Shown here: positions 1-8,835 of the stretch, in pieces
How the letters are laid out: every line of letters begins with the position of its first letter
Numbering within the stretch: position 1 is the first letter of the stretch
Source of the DNA: Galeruca laticollis
Taxonomy: Eukaryota > Arthropoda > Insecta > Coleoptera > Chrysomelidae
Direction of reading: 5' to 3'
Length of the DNA stretch: 64,000 nt
NCBI GenBank assembly: GCA_963921935.1
Contig: OY998175.1
Span: forward strand, 229,794,122-229,858,121
Made by a program: the position numbers and the translations under genes
Notes under the pieces: model-generated
What the model was told of the DNA's origin: nothing
Databases searched by the model: none
The model's input: only the letters and a program-made list of their open reading frames with translations

Positions 1-2467
1 GTGTTCCGGTGAGATAGACAGGTGCTGAATATGTGAGAATGGGGCGTATTATTTGTTTGTATAAAGTGATTTTGTTTTCTGTGGAAAGTTTACTTTGTCT
101 GCATATGAGTGGGTATAACTGGCCCATTACCATCTTAGCTTTACGGACTTGAGTGTTAATATGCGCATTAGCATTTGTGTTCCCTTGTATTGTGTAACCT
201 AAATATTTTATCGTTGTGCTGGGGGTGATGTTATGTCCGTTTATACAAAGCTGAGATTGTAATCGGCCAGTTATAGTGGTTTTCCTCCTGGGTAAAATGT
301 ACTCAGTTTTCGCAGCGTTAATTGTCAGTTTTTGATTGTTGAAATAAGGTAGAATTTGAGTGTTTATATGTGTTTGTAAAGTGTTGAGAGCGTCATCAGA
401 GTTTTTTGCCGATGCCACAAAACAAGTGTCGTCGGCATACATCGCTGTTAAAATGTTAGGGGTGGTTGGGATGTCGTGAATGAAAATTGAATAAAGCAAA
501 GGAGATAGAACCGACCCTTGAGGGACGCCCGCCTGTATGCTAAATGGCCCTGCCAGGGTTCCTTCGATTTTGGTGTAAAATTTCCTGTTAGTTAAGTATG
601 AATTTAATAATTTTATTAAGTAGTTTGGTGTGTTAATTTTCACTAATTTGTACAACAGACCCTCGAGCCATACAGTGTCAAAAGCTTTTTGAATGTCCAT
701 TGCTACCATTACGGCCTTTTTCTGGACGCTAAAACCTTCTCTAATATAGTTTAGAACACGTATAGTTTGAGCAATGGTGCTATGTCCACTTCTGAAACCG
801 TACTGCTCCGAGGGTATGATGTTATTTTTGTTCACGAAATTTTGAAGTCTATTTAAAATAATTTTGTCTATCACCTTTGCAATGTTATTCAATAGGGAAA
901 TTGGCCTGTAACTATCAACATAACATGGTTGTTTATTAGCTTTTGGTACTGGGATAATGTTGGCGATTTTAAGCATATCCGGATAATGACCAGACTTGAT
1001 AATAAAATTGGCGATATATAAAAGCTGTACAATAGCCTTTCTTGGCAAGTTTTTAATTAAAATATTATGTATCCCATCGTTGCCGGGGGCTTTTTTGTTT
1101 TTTAATGAATTTATGACTGATACCATTTCAGAATACGAAACTAAATTATATGATTTTATAAGGTTTGAGCTTTGAAAATGTTGAGTAATCATGTTTTCAA
1201 TTTGTTTATGGAACGGTGAACTCGGGTAACTGTTAATAAAATTATTTTGAAAGTACTCTCCAAACAATTCTGCGATATCCTTTGGGTTTGTATGTGTTTG
1301 TCCATTTTGATCGATTTTATTAATGTTTTTATATTTTCTTCTAAAGTATTTTGTGATTTTCCATAGGGAATTATCTTCAGGTTTGAGCGTATTTAAAAAG
1401 GTGGTCCATTTATGATTTTTATATTCTTGAATGAGTGAATTAATTATATTATGGTATTGTTTTAATATATTTTTGTCGTCAGGATCCCTAGTGTGCTGCC
1501 ACCTTTTTCTGATTTTATTTTTATCATTTATTATTTTAACAATATAATCTGGGAGGGAGTTTGGGGAGGAAAAATTGGGTTTAATGGTAGTAGAAAGATC
1601 CCTGGCTTTTACAATGGTTTCTTGTAACGTTTTTATTGTTTTATTTAATTGATCTGTGTTTTCGATATTATTCATTATAGTTGAATTTTTGTTAATATAT
1701 TGTCTGAACATTTGCCAATTAGTGGTGTTATAATCATATATCTTGTTAAGAGGGTTGTGTATTTGATGGGGAAGTTTAAGGTTAATTAGGACGGGATCGT
1801 GGTCGGAATTAAGGTCGGTTATGGTTTTGATTTTTGATATATTGTTCAAATTTTTGCTGATGGCGATGTCTATAGTGCTAGGAGAGTGGTTTGTGAAGGG
1901 AAAGTGGGTAGGGTCATCGGGTGCAAAAATATTGCAATCAGAGTTATCGCAGAATGTTTGGAGAGTGTTTCCGTTTTTGTTGGGACGTTTGGCATAGCAA
2001 TCCCATAAGGGATGTCTACAATTTAAGTCTCCCACTAATAACACTTTATTATGTGTTTTCATAATGTTAGCAAAATCTGATTCTTTTAAAATATGTAGTG
2101 GTGTATTATAGGCACCGACAATTTTAATTTTATTATCTAAAAGTATCGAGATATACTCAATTGAAGAATTGTCGTGTTGCAAGGATTTGAAATTTATGCC
2201 CTTTTTAATTAGTAAAATGAAACCGCCCCCCCTGGCATCAGAGGTGCGGTCTTGTCTCAGTAGACGATATTCAGGAATTTTTAAGTTAAAAGATTTGTTT
2301 GGTTTTAGAAGCGTCTCGATTAGAATGAAAATATCAGGTTTGTGAATGTCGAGAAAATGTCTGATTAAATGGAGTTTGGATAAAACTCCTTGTATGTTAC
2401 AGAAAATAATTTTGAAGTTAAATCGATTTTGAGAGCCTGTTTTACCACCTACCTGCCTAGAAGTCAT
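1..2467 (-). CDS. LINE ORF2 (endonuclease + reverse transcriptase), Jockey-like, cut by window edge
   Basis: ORF2 polyprotein of a non-LTR retrotransposon. It nicks target DNA and copies the element RNA into the nick. I read the frame open from an ATG at 2467 to base 1 with no stop, so it runs past the window edge. In order: an apurinic endonuclease domain (residues about 15-230) with GDLN near 2010 and a SDHDP motif near 1810; then reverse transcriptase with SYRPISLL (about 915), AMDIQKAFDTVW (about 690), GVPQGSVLSPLL (about 525) and the catalytic YADD at 429-441. No RNase H is seen within the window. The RT motifs and the zinc-knuckle ORF1 just upstream fit the Jockey superfamily; the exact clade is inferred. 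ORF1 ends about 190 bases upstream. Confidence 0.88.
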   Translation of the reverse strand, partial: MTSRQVGGKTGSQNRFNFKIIFCNIQGVLSKLHLIRHFLDIHKPDIFILIETLLKPNKSFNLKIPEYRLLRQDRTSDARGGGFILLIKKGINFKSLQHDNSSIEYISILLDNKIKIVGAYNTPLHILKESDFANIMKTHNKVLLVGDLNCRHPLWDCYAKRPNKNGNTLQTFCDNSDCNIFAPDDPTHFPFTNHSPSTIDIAISKNLNNISKIKTITDLNSDHDPVLINLKLPHQIHNPLNKIYDYNTTNWQMFRQYINKNSTIMNNIENTDQLNKTIKTLQETIVKARDLSTTIKPNFSSPNSLPDYIVKIINDKNKIRKRWQHTRDPDDKNILKQYHNIINSLIQEYKNHKWTTFLNTLKPEDNSLWKITKYFRRKYKNINKIDQNGQTHTNPKDIAELFGEYFQNNFINSYPSSPFHKQIENMITQHFQSSNLIKSYNLVSYSEMVSVINSLKNKKAPGNDGIHNILIKNLPRKAIVQLLYIANFIIKSGHYPDMLKIANIIPVPKANKQPCYVDSYRPISLLNNIAKVIDKIILNRLQNFVNKNNIIPSEQYGFRSGHSTIAQTIRVLNYIREGFSVQKKAVMVAMDIQKAFDTVWLEGLLYKLVKINTPNYLIKLLNSYLTNRKFYTKIEGTLAGPFSIQAGVPQGSVLSPLLYSIFIHDIPTTPNILTAMYADDTCFVASAKNSDDALNTLQTHINTQILPYFNNQKLTINAAKTEYILPRRKTTITGRLQSQLCINGHNITPSTTIKYLGYTIQGNTNANAHINTQVRKAKMVMGQLYPLICRQSKLSTENKITLYKQIIRPILTYSAPVYLTGT

Positions 2468-2657
2468 AGCTGTCTATACCGGCAACGAAGTTGTTGTAGA
2501 TAGTAAATTTTTCTAATTTGGACTTGGCAGTTTTCATCTGCTCTGTAAGATCGGACACCGCTCTCATCAGTTCTTGTAGATTTATTAGTTGATGTAGCTC
2601 GTTGAATTTGCTGTTTAGTTCAGTAAAATTATTTAAGTTGATGTTGACTGCATTGTT

Positions 2658-5035
2658 TTAAATGGTGTTTTTATTCGTGCTTGTGCTGGTGGTGGCTTGT
2701 GGCATGTTTGAAGATCGAGATTTGGAAGGGAGGCTGGGAAATTCGTCTCGATTGTTATGAGAACGGGTCCATGGATTTATGGAGGGGATAGGGGCTGGTA
2801 TGAATTTATTTGTGGGAGGATTGGTTTTTTGGATTGTAGCACGTTTCTCTTCGAGCCACGTTCGACGTTTGATGTACTCCGGGCACACTTCTGCGTTGGC
2901 AGGATGATCTCCGTTGCAGTTAGCGCATCGGGCCGGGGTAGTCCTCTGTTTGGTGCATTCAGGCGTCAAATGGCTGCCGGCGCACTTCAAACATCTCGGT
3001 GTCCTTCCACAATTTGAGGTGGCGTGCCCCCACAATTGGCACACGTGGCATTGAATAATCGGTTTCCCCTGTCGTCGATATTCCCATTGCACTCTCGTGT
3101 ATTCAATAATGCGAACATTTTTATTAAGAAAGTCCAGGGTGGTTTTGGCATCAGTGACCACGAGGTACAATGGGCGCCCTTTCGTGCTCATTCTATAAAT
3201 GTCTTTAACCATGATTTTGTATGTTGTCTCCAATTCATCTCTGATGTCCGAAATTTGTAAGCCTTCTGCCAAACCACGCAACACGAAGGCATGTGATTTG
3301 TCCTCTCGTTTTGTGTAGGTGTGAAATTGCACCTTTTCGCTTCTTAACGTGGCTTTTAGCTTGTCGAAGTCTTTCGCATCCTTCGTAAAGATGATGGAGG
3401 ATTTGTTGGTATACTTAATTTCGAAATCCTTCTGCACATCTTCTTTTAATTTGCCTATCATGTCCCTATGAGCTGATACATTACCCTCTATGACAATAGG
3501 AGAGCATGCGGTGGATTTCTTTGTGTTTTTTTTAGGGTTTTCTTTCGGTATTTTTGCGTGACCGGCAAAATCTTCCCCATCTGAGATTGATGCGGAAGGG
3601 TTGAGTTTACGGAAGGTTTTCTTCTTACGTTTTTTCTGTGTGTTCGTGTGGGTGGCTTCGTCGTCTGTATTATCTGATATAGATTCATATCTGTTTGAGG
3701 TAGTTAATATATTCGTTTGAGTCGATTTCTTCATTATATTTTTGAAAGTAGTAACTTTTTTTGGTTTTTCATAACCCGGCGGGATAGTGTCCATTTGATT
3801 ATCATTTTGTGAGTCGGGCACAGTTGAAATTGCATTTAGATCTTCCGTAGTGGCTTGTTTTTTGCTGCTAGACATATTTAATGTTTTTGCAATTATTTGT
3901 TTGTTTTTAATTAAACTCTCATATTGTGATGTAAATTTGTCTTGTTCGTGTATATTTGCATTATCTCTTTCCTCAACTTCATTCGCCCATGAGGGGGTGG
4001 AGGGTTTATGAAATTCAACCACCACTTTTTGGTGGGGGTTGGTGGTTGCATCTTCTTCATCCGACGTCAAACTACGTGGGCCGATAGTGTCTTGCTCCAT
4101 TTTATCAGATTGATGGTTGTCGATATTTCGCTGGTTAGGGGTGGAGGTGACGTTGTCGTCTTTGCCTCTGATATTGGGGATGGAAAGCGATGAACTATGC
4201 GAGTGCGGCGTTTGTGACTTATTTACTAACGATTTGTCAATTTCTGTACACTTGTTTAAATTTGAGTTTCCTAGACACTTTTCTTGTCTAGTTCCTATAC
4301 ACTTTTTCTCGACCGTTTCTAGACACTTGTTTTTATCCGTTTCTATACACTTTTCTATAGTTTCTGTACACTTTTTATTTATTAAATTAGGTTGCTGCGA
4401 TGCTAGGAACACAGTATTGTTTTGAGCAGGATTGTTTAAACATTTGTTAAGTACCGAAAAATCAATTGCTGCAATAATATCGTCAGGAATAATGGTTTTA
4501 TTTGAATTATCTAAATTGCTTATATTGCCGTTTTCAGTAGATGTATCCTCGGAGGATAACGAATCTTCGTTTAAATATGTTAATTTTAAGTAATTTTGAT
4601 TTTTAATTCAGCCTTTTTATTTTTAATTCTTTCTAACTCTTGTTGAAAAGAGGTATCGGTCAACCCTACAGACGCTGCAGGGTGACGTGTATCGTCTACT
4701 ACAATTGAGTTTAATGAATGACTATCACTTTTTTTGATTGTTATGTTTTTTTTTATGAGTAGAAAATTTCCGGCGTTTTTTATGTTGTTTAAATATTTTA
4801 TGAGAGGACGTACCTTTGTATTTTGCCGATTTCGGCGATGTTTTAACTGTCACAAACGCTTTTTTAACACTCACAATACTGTTAGCCGATAAACTTTCAC
4901 TAGTGAAGATCTGGGGTTGTTTCGCATTGAGGTTTTGTATTCTTTCTCGGAGTCTTTTGGTGTACTCTGTAGTGAACGGGATTGTCCCCGTTGTTGGCGG
5001 GGATGGCAGGGTGAAATCAATTGAGACTACTCAAT
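2658..5035 (-). pseudogene. LINE ORF1 (Gag-like zinc-knuckle protein), frameshifted N-terminus
   Basis: Nucleic-acid-binding ORF1 protein of the same LINE. The main open frame covers 2658 to about 4605. The listed 584-residue version begins at a GTG, and no ATG lies upstream in that frame, so the true start is elsewhere. The C-terminal half has a PRE_C2HC-like region followed by three CCHC knuckles between about 2870 and 3060, the first reading CHVCQLWGHATSNC. The N-terminal part is low complexity and lysine-rich with a repeated KC-x-ET motif. Upstream, peptide sequence of the same style continues in two other frames (about 4605-4780 and 4780-5035), so I infer two small indels and a longer original ORF1. 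The element seems to be 5' truncated near 5035. Confidence 0.75.
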
Positions 5036-5246
5036 GATTTCCTTGACAAAAACTTCAAGATTTTAAAGAAAAAATAAACTGTTTGACGATTTTGTATCCA
5101 ATATAAAACTTTTAACTGTTCGCACTCAAAGACAGAAGCGGAGTATTTTTATACAGCATATTTGAATAGCCATGAATACATAAAGATACTTTTGATGACG
5201 ACATCATAAACATTTAATATCAGCTTTAAAAAATGAACATTTAAAA
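5036..5246. other. AT-rich spacer
   Basis: Short AT-rich stretch between the LINE and the LTR element. I see no gene or repeat. It ends with ACGCT at 5247-5251, the left copy of the target duplication of the next element. Confidence 0.5.
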
Positions 5247-5251
5247 ACGCT

Positions 5252-5452
5252 TGTTTTGCGGGTTCTTTAATAACACATTTGAGCTGACTGCAACTCTTTA
5301 TTTAGTATAATTAAACAATTTACCTCTGATTTTACATACGACCTAGCATATATCATGAAAGGCGCGAAGCCGTCATATCAGACTGTCAAACGTCAACCTC
5401 CATGAGTTTAATCCGGCAACCATGCGGTGCACACCAGGCACATCACATAACA
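5252..5452 (-). repeat. 3' LTR of the short LTR element
   Basis: 201-bp LTR, minus orientation, with the usual TG...CA ends (TGTTATGTGATG at its start, CGCAAAACA at its end). It matches the inverted copy at 6874-7071 along its whole length with scattered differences and small indels. The polypurine tract abuts its start. Confidence 0.85.
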
Positions 5453-5475
5453 TGCTCTCTTTTTTTCTCTCTCTG
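5453..5475 (-). other. Polypurine tract
   Basis: On the minus strand the bases immediately before the LTR are a purine run (AGAGAGAGAAAAAAAGAGAG). This is the expected plus-strand primer of reverse transcription. Its presence directly after the protease fragment shows that the missing pol genes were lost from an element that kept its replication signals. Confidence 0.8.
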
Positions 5476-5786
5476 AATGTAATAAATCTTTGTACCAAAC
5501 CAAACTTTAGACCATCATCTAGCCCTAGCAAAGGTTGACTATTACTATCAACAATTACAAATTTTATTTTTAAAGTACTATTTTTGTATGAACATTCCAA
5601 TTGAACTTCACCTAGAGGTTTGACCTTAAAATTACCATAAGAGACAAGCCTTACATTCCTAGGAGTAATATAGTATGCTTTTTTAATTTTTTTTAAAATA
5701 TCTAAAGGCAAAATACTACAATCTGAGCCTGTATCAAGTTTAAAACTTACTTTCGAGCCTTCAATATTGAAAATTTCAGTCCATGA
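5456..5786 (-). pseudogene. Retropepsin-like aspartic protease fragment (pol remnant)
   Basis: Continues the gag frame after an in-frame TAA (5787-5789). The catalytic LDTGSDCSILP motif sits near 5710-5745, and a typical C-terminal flap region ends in LLGLDDGLKFGLV near 5515. This is the pattern of Ty3/Gypsy proteases, which cleave the Gag-Pol precursor. After the protease the frame runs straight into the polypurine tract and LTR, so everything downstream is deleted. Whether the TAA is a readthrough site or a mutation cannot be told from one copy. Confidence 0.75.
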
Positions 5787-6683
5787 TTATTTCTTACCAC
5801 TTGTTGCACACTCATTTACATAAAGCATATCTACATTATCACTTGTTGCACACTCATTTACATAAAGCATATCTACATTATCACTATCATCTTCCTCCTT
5901 GCAGTTTACTTCTCTAACCTGTTTTTCTTGTTTTGATGTAGATGGTTTATTTCCATGTTTACTTTCTGCTCTCTCTTCAGGCTTCTTATTCTTGCACACT
6001 TTAGCAAAATGCCCTTTCAGTTGACAAGCAGCACATGTTTTATTAAAGGCTGGACACTTATTTGGCCAATGTTCATACAAGCAGTTCTTGCATTTAACTT
6101 TCTGGGACTTTTTGACATAGTTTACTTCTTCTTGTGGATTCAAAGTTTTCAAGTGTTCTTTACTAAGTTTAACAGATTTACAGTACTCTATGATTTTTGT
6201 TACGTCTACATCTGGTTCTCTAATCAATCTAGCTTGTATCTGTTTATCAAAGATGCCTATTATCAATCTATCTCGAATCATGCGATCTTCATAACTTGTG
6301 GCACACTCAGGTTTTTTGCAAATAAAATCGCAAAGCTTTGCTTGTTTTTTTAGCTCACTCAAATATTGGTCAATAGACTGATCCTCAGATTGGATAATGT
6401 TGTTGAACTTAAACGCCTCCATTGGGATTATTTTCTTAGGTAAAAACTGATTATCATAAGCCTGTAAACATTTTTCCAAAGTCGAGGTGTCATCTGGCGG
6501 GAAGGTATTATAAATGTCTAGGCCTTCATCACCAATCCAGTTCAGAAGAATTGCTATTTTGATATCTTCTGCTACGGCTTCCTTATCAGCGGCTTTTAGG
6601 TAAATTTTGAACTTTTGTTTCCACAAGGTCCAATTTTTGATATCATAGTCCGTCAAAGGACTGGGTGGTTTAAAGACATCCAT
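5787..6683 (-). CDS. Gag protein of LTR retrotransposon
   Basis: Structural Gag protein that packages element RNA. I take the ATG at 6683 as start; the longer 6689 start is a GTG. The N-terminal 150 residues resemble Gypsy Gag matrix/capsid (NWTLWKQKFKIYL, then FNNIIQSEDQSIDQYLSELK). Near the C-terminus are two cysteine clusters: CKNCLYEHWPNKC and a knuckle with CAACQLKGHFAKVC. The last 30 residues include an exact 15-residue duplication (units starting DNVDMLYVNECATS), from a 45-bp tandem duplication at about 5800-5890. The primer binding site lies about 130 bases upstream. The frame ends in TAA with protease sequence directly beyond it. Confidence 0.8.
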   Translation of the reverse strand: MDVFKPPSPLTDYDIKNWTLWKQKFKIYLKAADKEAVAEDIKIAILLNWIGDEGLDIYNTFPPDDTSTLEKCLQAYDNQFLPKKIIPMEAFKFNNIIQSEDQSIDQYLSELKKQAKLCDFICKKPECATSYEDRMIRDRLIIGIFDKQIQARLIREPDVDVTKIIEYCKSVKLSKEHLKTLNPQEEVNYVKKSQKVKCKNCLYEHWPNKCPAFNKTCAACQLKGHFAKVCKNKKPEERAESKHGNKPSTSKQEKQVREVNCKEEDDSDNVDMLYVNECATSDNVDMLYVNECATSGKK

Positions 6684-6810
6684 TCTCACAAGTAAATGTC
6701 GATTACTATTCCAAAATTAACGGGTTATAAACTTTTTTTGTGGTACTCCCAACACTATGTACTCTTCATGCACATTTTAATAGTCTAGCAAACTTTGCAG
6801 GTGGCAAATC

Positions 6811-6831
6811 CAGCAGCCACACCTGACACCA
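6811..6831 (-). other. Primer binding site
   Basis: On the minus strand the LTR end CGCAAAACA is followed at once by TGGTGTCAGGTGTGG, starting with the TGG expected opposite a tRNA CCA end. The first bases resemble the complement of a leucine tRNA 3' end; the tRNA identity is tentative. Confidence 0.65.
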
Positions 6832-6871
6832 TGTTTTGCGGGTTCTTTAATAACAGGCGCATCACATAACA
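6832..6871 (-). repeat. Deleted 5' LTR remnant (40 bp)
   Basis: Holds only the last 24 bp of the LTR (6832-6855) fused to its first 16 bp (6856-6871). It lies head to head with the inverted full LTR at 6874, separated by TA, so the junction is an inverted repeat of LTR starts. Confidence 0.75.
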
Positions 6872-6873
6872 TA

Positions 6874-7071
6874 TGTTATGTGATGCGCCTGGTTTGCAGA
6901 ACGCACCGCATGGCTGCCGGATTAAAATGATGGAGGTTGATGTTTGACAGTCTGATATGACGGCTTGGCGCCTTTCATGATATATGCTCGGTCGTATGTA
7001 AAATTCGGGGTAAAATGTTTAATTATACTAAATAAAGAGCTTAAATGTGTTATTAAAGAACCCGCAAAACA
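6874..7071 (+). repeat. Inverted LTR copy at right border
   Basis: Plus-oriented copy of the LTR at 5252-5452, from TGTTATGTGATG to CGCAAAACA, followed by the target duplication ACGCT. Its orientation is opposite to the element's other LTR. Confidence 0.85.
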
Positions 7072-7162
7072 ACGCTGATTATACAAAACTACTAATAGTG
7101 TTTACATCACATTGTTTGTGTTTTTTCATGGCAGATGGCATAAACGTCATCTTTCTCGGTCC

Positions 7163-8072
7163 CTATACCTCCACGTTTTTTTGTAATCCTGATACAAAAT
7201 TGGATTTTTACTAAAATATCAGAAATTATTTTGTTGAAAATACGATATTTTCGTTATTTTAGGAAAAATCGGATTTTGTATCAGGATAATAGAAGAGCGA
7301 GGTGGTTGCTCCTGATAATTCAAATACATTCTCGCTTTTCTGTTATCCTGATACAAAATGGGATTTTTACTGAAATATCGGAAATTAATGAGTTGAAAAT
7401 ACAAAGTATTCGTTATTTTGACAAAAATCAGATTATGAATTAGGATAACAGAAGTGCGAAGAGGTGTACGATTAGTTGCCCCTGTTAATTCGTATATCTC
7501 TAGCTTTTGTGTGATTCTGACATAAAATCGAATTTTTACTGGAATATTGTTATCAGATCCAAAGCATGTCGGACGCGTAGGCTCCGCCCCGTCCAATGGG
7601 AATGCGAGTTTCTGCACACATACGTTGAGAAACTATGCAGTAGCAATTAAGATAGTATATAGAGGAACAGCAGGGGGTCAGAGTCCTGCCATCTAAGAAG
7701 CTACCCTAGCTATACTACGCCTACACCGACACGCTCTAGTGCTGCCTACTATAGCTAGGATCGAAACTGGCCAAGTCAATATAACTCCTTAATCACTGTT
7801 GTCAATTGTGTAACACGAAAAATCGCCCGCCCGCCGAAAATATAATTTGGCAAGCCTGTCGACAGCGGACTACGACCACAGATAGATGAGACACTGATGG
7901 TGGCGCCATCTATAGAGCCTGTTGACTAAACAATTGAGTGATATTCAAAAGATTTCTGTAATTTTAGTTTTTGGCGGTATATTCAAATTTACTGTGTTTT
8001 AATTATTTTATTTCAAAATAACCATTTATAGTCCATCATTTGATATTTCATTCAATTTAACTCAACATGTTG
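7163..8072 (+). repeat. Left arm of 0.9 kb inverted repeat
   Basis: Nearly identical over its length to the reverse complement of 14962-15866. It begins with an array of a hairpin-forming repeat (TCCTGATACAAAAT and its complement, 7185-7540), then a unique stretch with GGCGGGGCGGAGCC on the minus strand near 7590, and ends at the palindrome centred near 8072. The ORFs visible here and in the right arm are mirror images of each other and are not genes. Confidence 0.85.
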
Positions 8073-8117
8073 AGTTAAATTAAATGAAATATCAAATGAT
8101 GGACCATAAATGGTTAT
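8015..8117. repeat. 100-bp near-perfect palindrome
   Basis: The sequence from about 8020 reads into its own reverse complement about the centre AACATGTT (8069-8076), with arms of about 48 bp (ATAACCATTTATAGTCCATC and complement). Its left half is the end of the inverted-repeat arm; its right half looks like the first 45 bp of a second copy in opposite orientation. Confidence 0.8.
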
Positions 8118-8835
8118 GTAGATTGGAAAAAATAAAACAGTAATCATATAAACAGTTTATTTATTTTTGTATAATAATACACAACAAATAATTTCTTTCA
8201 CAAAGTACTTTTCTTAACAAACAGAATGACAATAAATAAACTATAATGTAAAAACAATGCAATAATTAAAAAATAATTTGAGTAACATACATTCTTGATG
8301 GGAGTATCATTAGATTTTTAAATGATATTAAATCAAGATAAAAGTAGAAAATTATTTATGATAAGTTTATATTAATTTATTTATTTATTATTACACTCGT
8401 ATAAACACACAGAGCTGGACAAACTGCTGAAGTATAACTGCTACTTACTTAATCAAAAAAAGTGTTAGCAATGAGTAGTTAATTACTATTTTTGGCAACT
8501 TTCTGTGAAAGAAAATATTTGAGTATAATTACTGTGAATGTTAGAACAAAAGTAATTAAAATATTTTTATAGGAAAAGTTGCTAAATACTGCCCAGCTCG
8601 TAAATACAAGATGCCAAGTAATTACATATAAGAGTGCTACAGCACTTGTGACTGTACAACATTTAAAATAATATATCTAACATTTCATTTCCATTTAAAA
8701 CACATCTTTATTTCTTTACTGGAAGTATTAAATAGGTTTATGTCACAAGCTTAAACCTAGTATATTGCATATTTGTATATTTCTACATTTAAAAGCATTC
8801 CGTTCTTATGAAACCATCGCATAAGGCAGTTTAAG
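8118..8835. other. AT-rich stretch, possible 3' UTR
   Basis: No ORF of note. On the minus strand this would be the 3' untranslated region of the small spliced gene whose stop codon is at 8836-8838; several AATAAA-type signals occur. No firm boundary can be set. Confidence 0.35.

Larger units (their letters stand above)
5252..7071 (-). mobile_element. Short Ty3/Gypsy-type LTR element with opposed outer LTRs
   Basis: LTR retrotransposon of about 1.8 kb flanked by the 5-bp direct repeat ACGCT (5247-5251 and 7072-7076). Inside, on the minus strand, come a primer binding site, gag, a protease fragment, a polypurine tract and an LTR. Reverse transcriptase, RNase H and integrase are absent, so it depends on a helper. 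The left LTR (5252-5452) reads in minus orientation, but the right outer LTR (6874-7071) reads in plus orientation, so the whole insertion looks like a terminal-inverted-repeat element. Next to the right LTR lies a 40-bp remnant of the proper 5' LTR (6832-6871). Family assignment rests on the Gag and retropepsin style and is moderate. Confidence 0.8.

Noticed and set aside
4816..5037. Plus-strand 73-residue ORF
   Set aside because: Antisense to the shifted N-terminal part of LINE ORF1.
7219..7617. 132-residue minus-strand ORF, mirrored at 15410-15808
   Set aside because: Identical because both lie in the inverted-repeat arms; the peptide is a translation of the hairpin repeat and has no protein-like composition.
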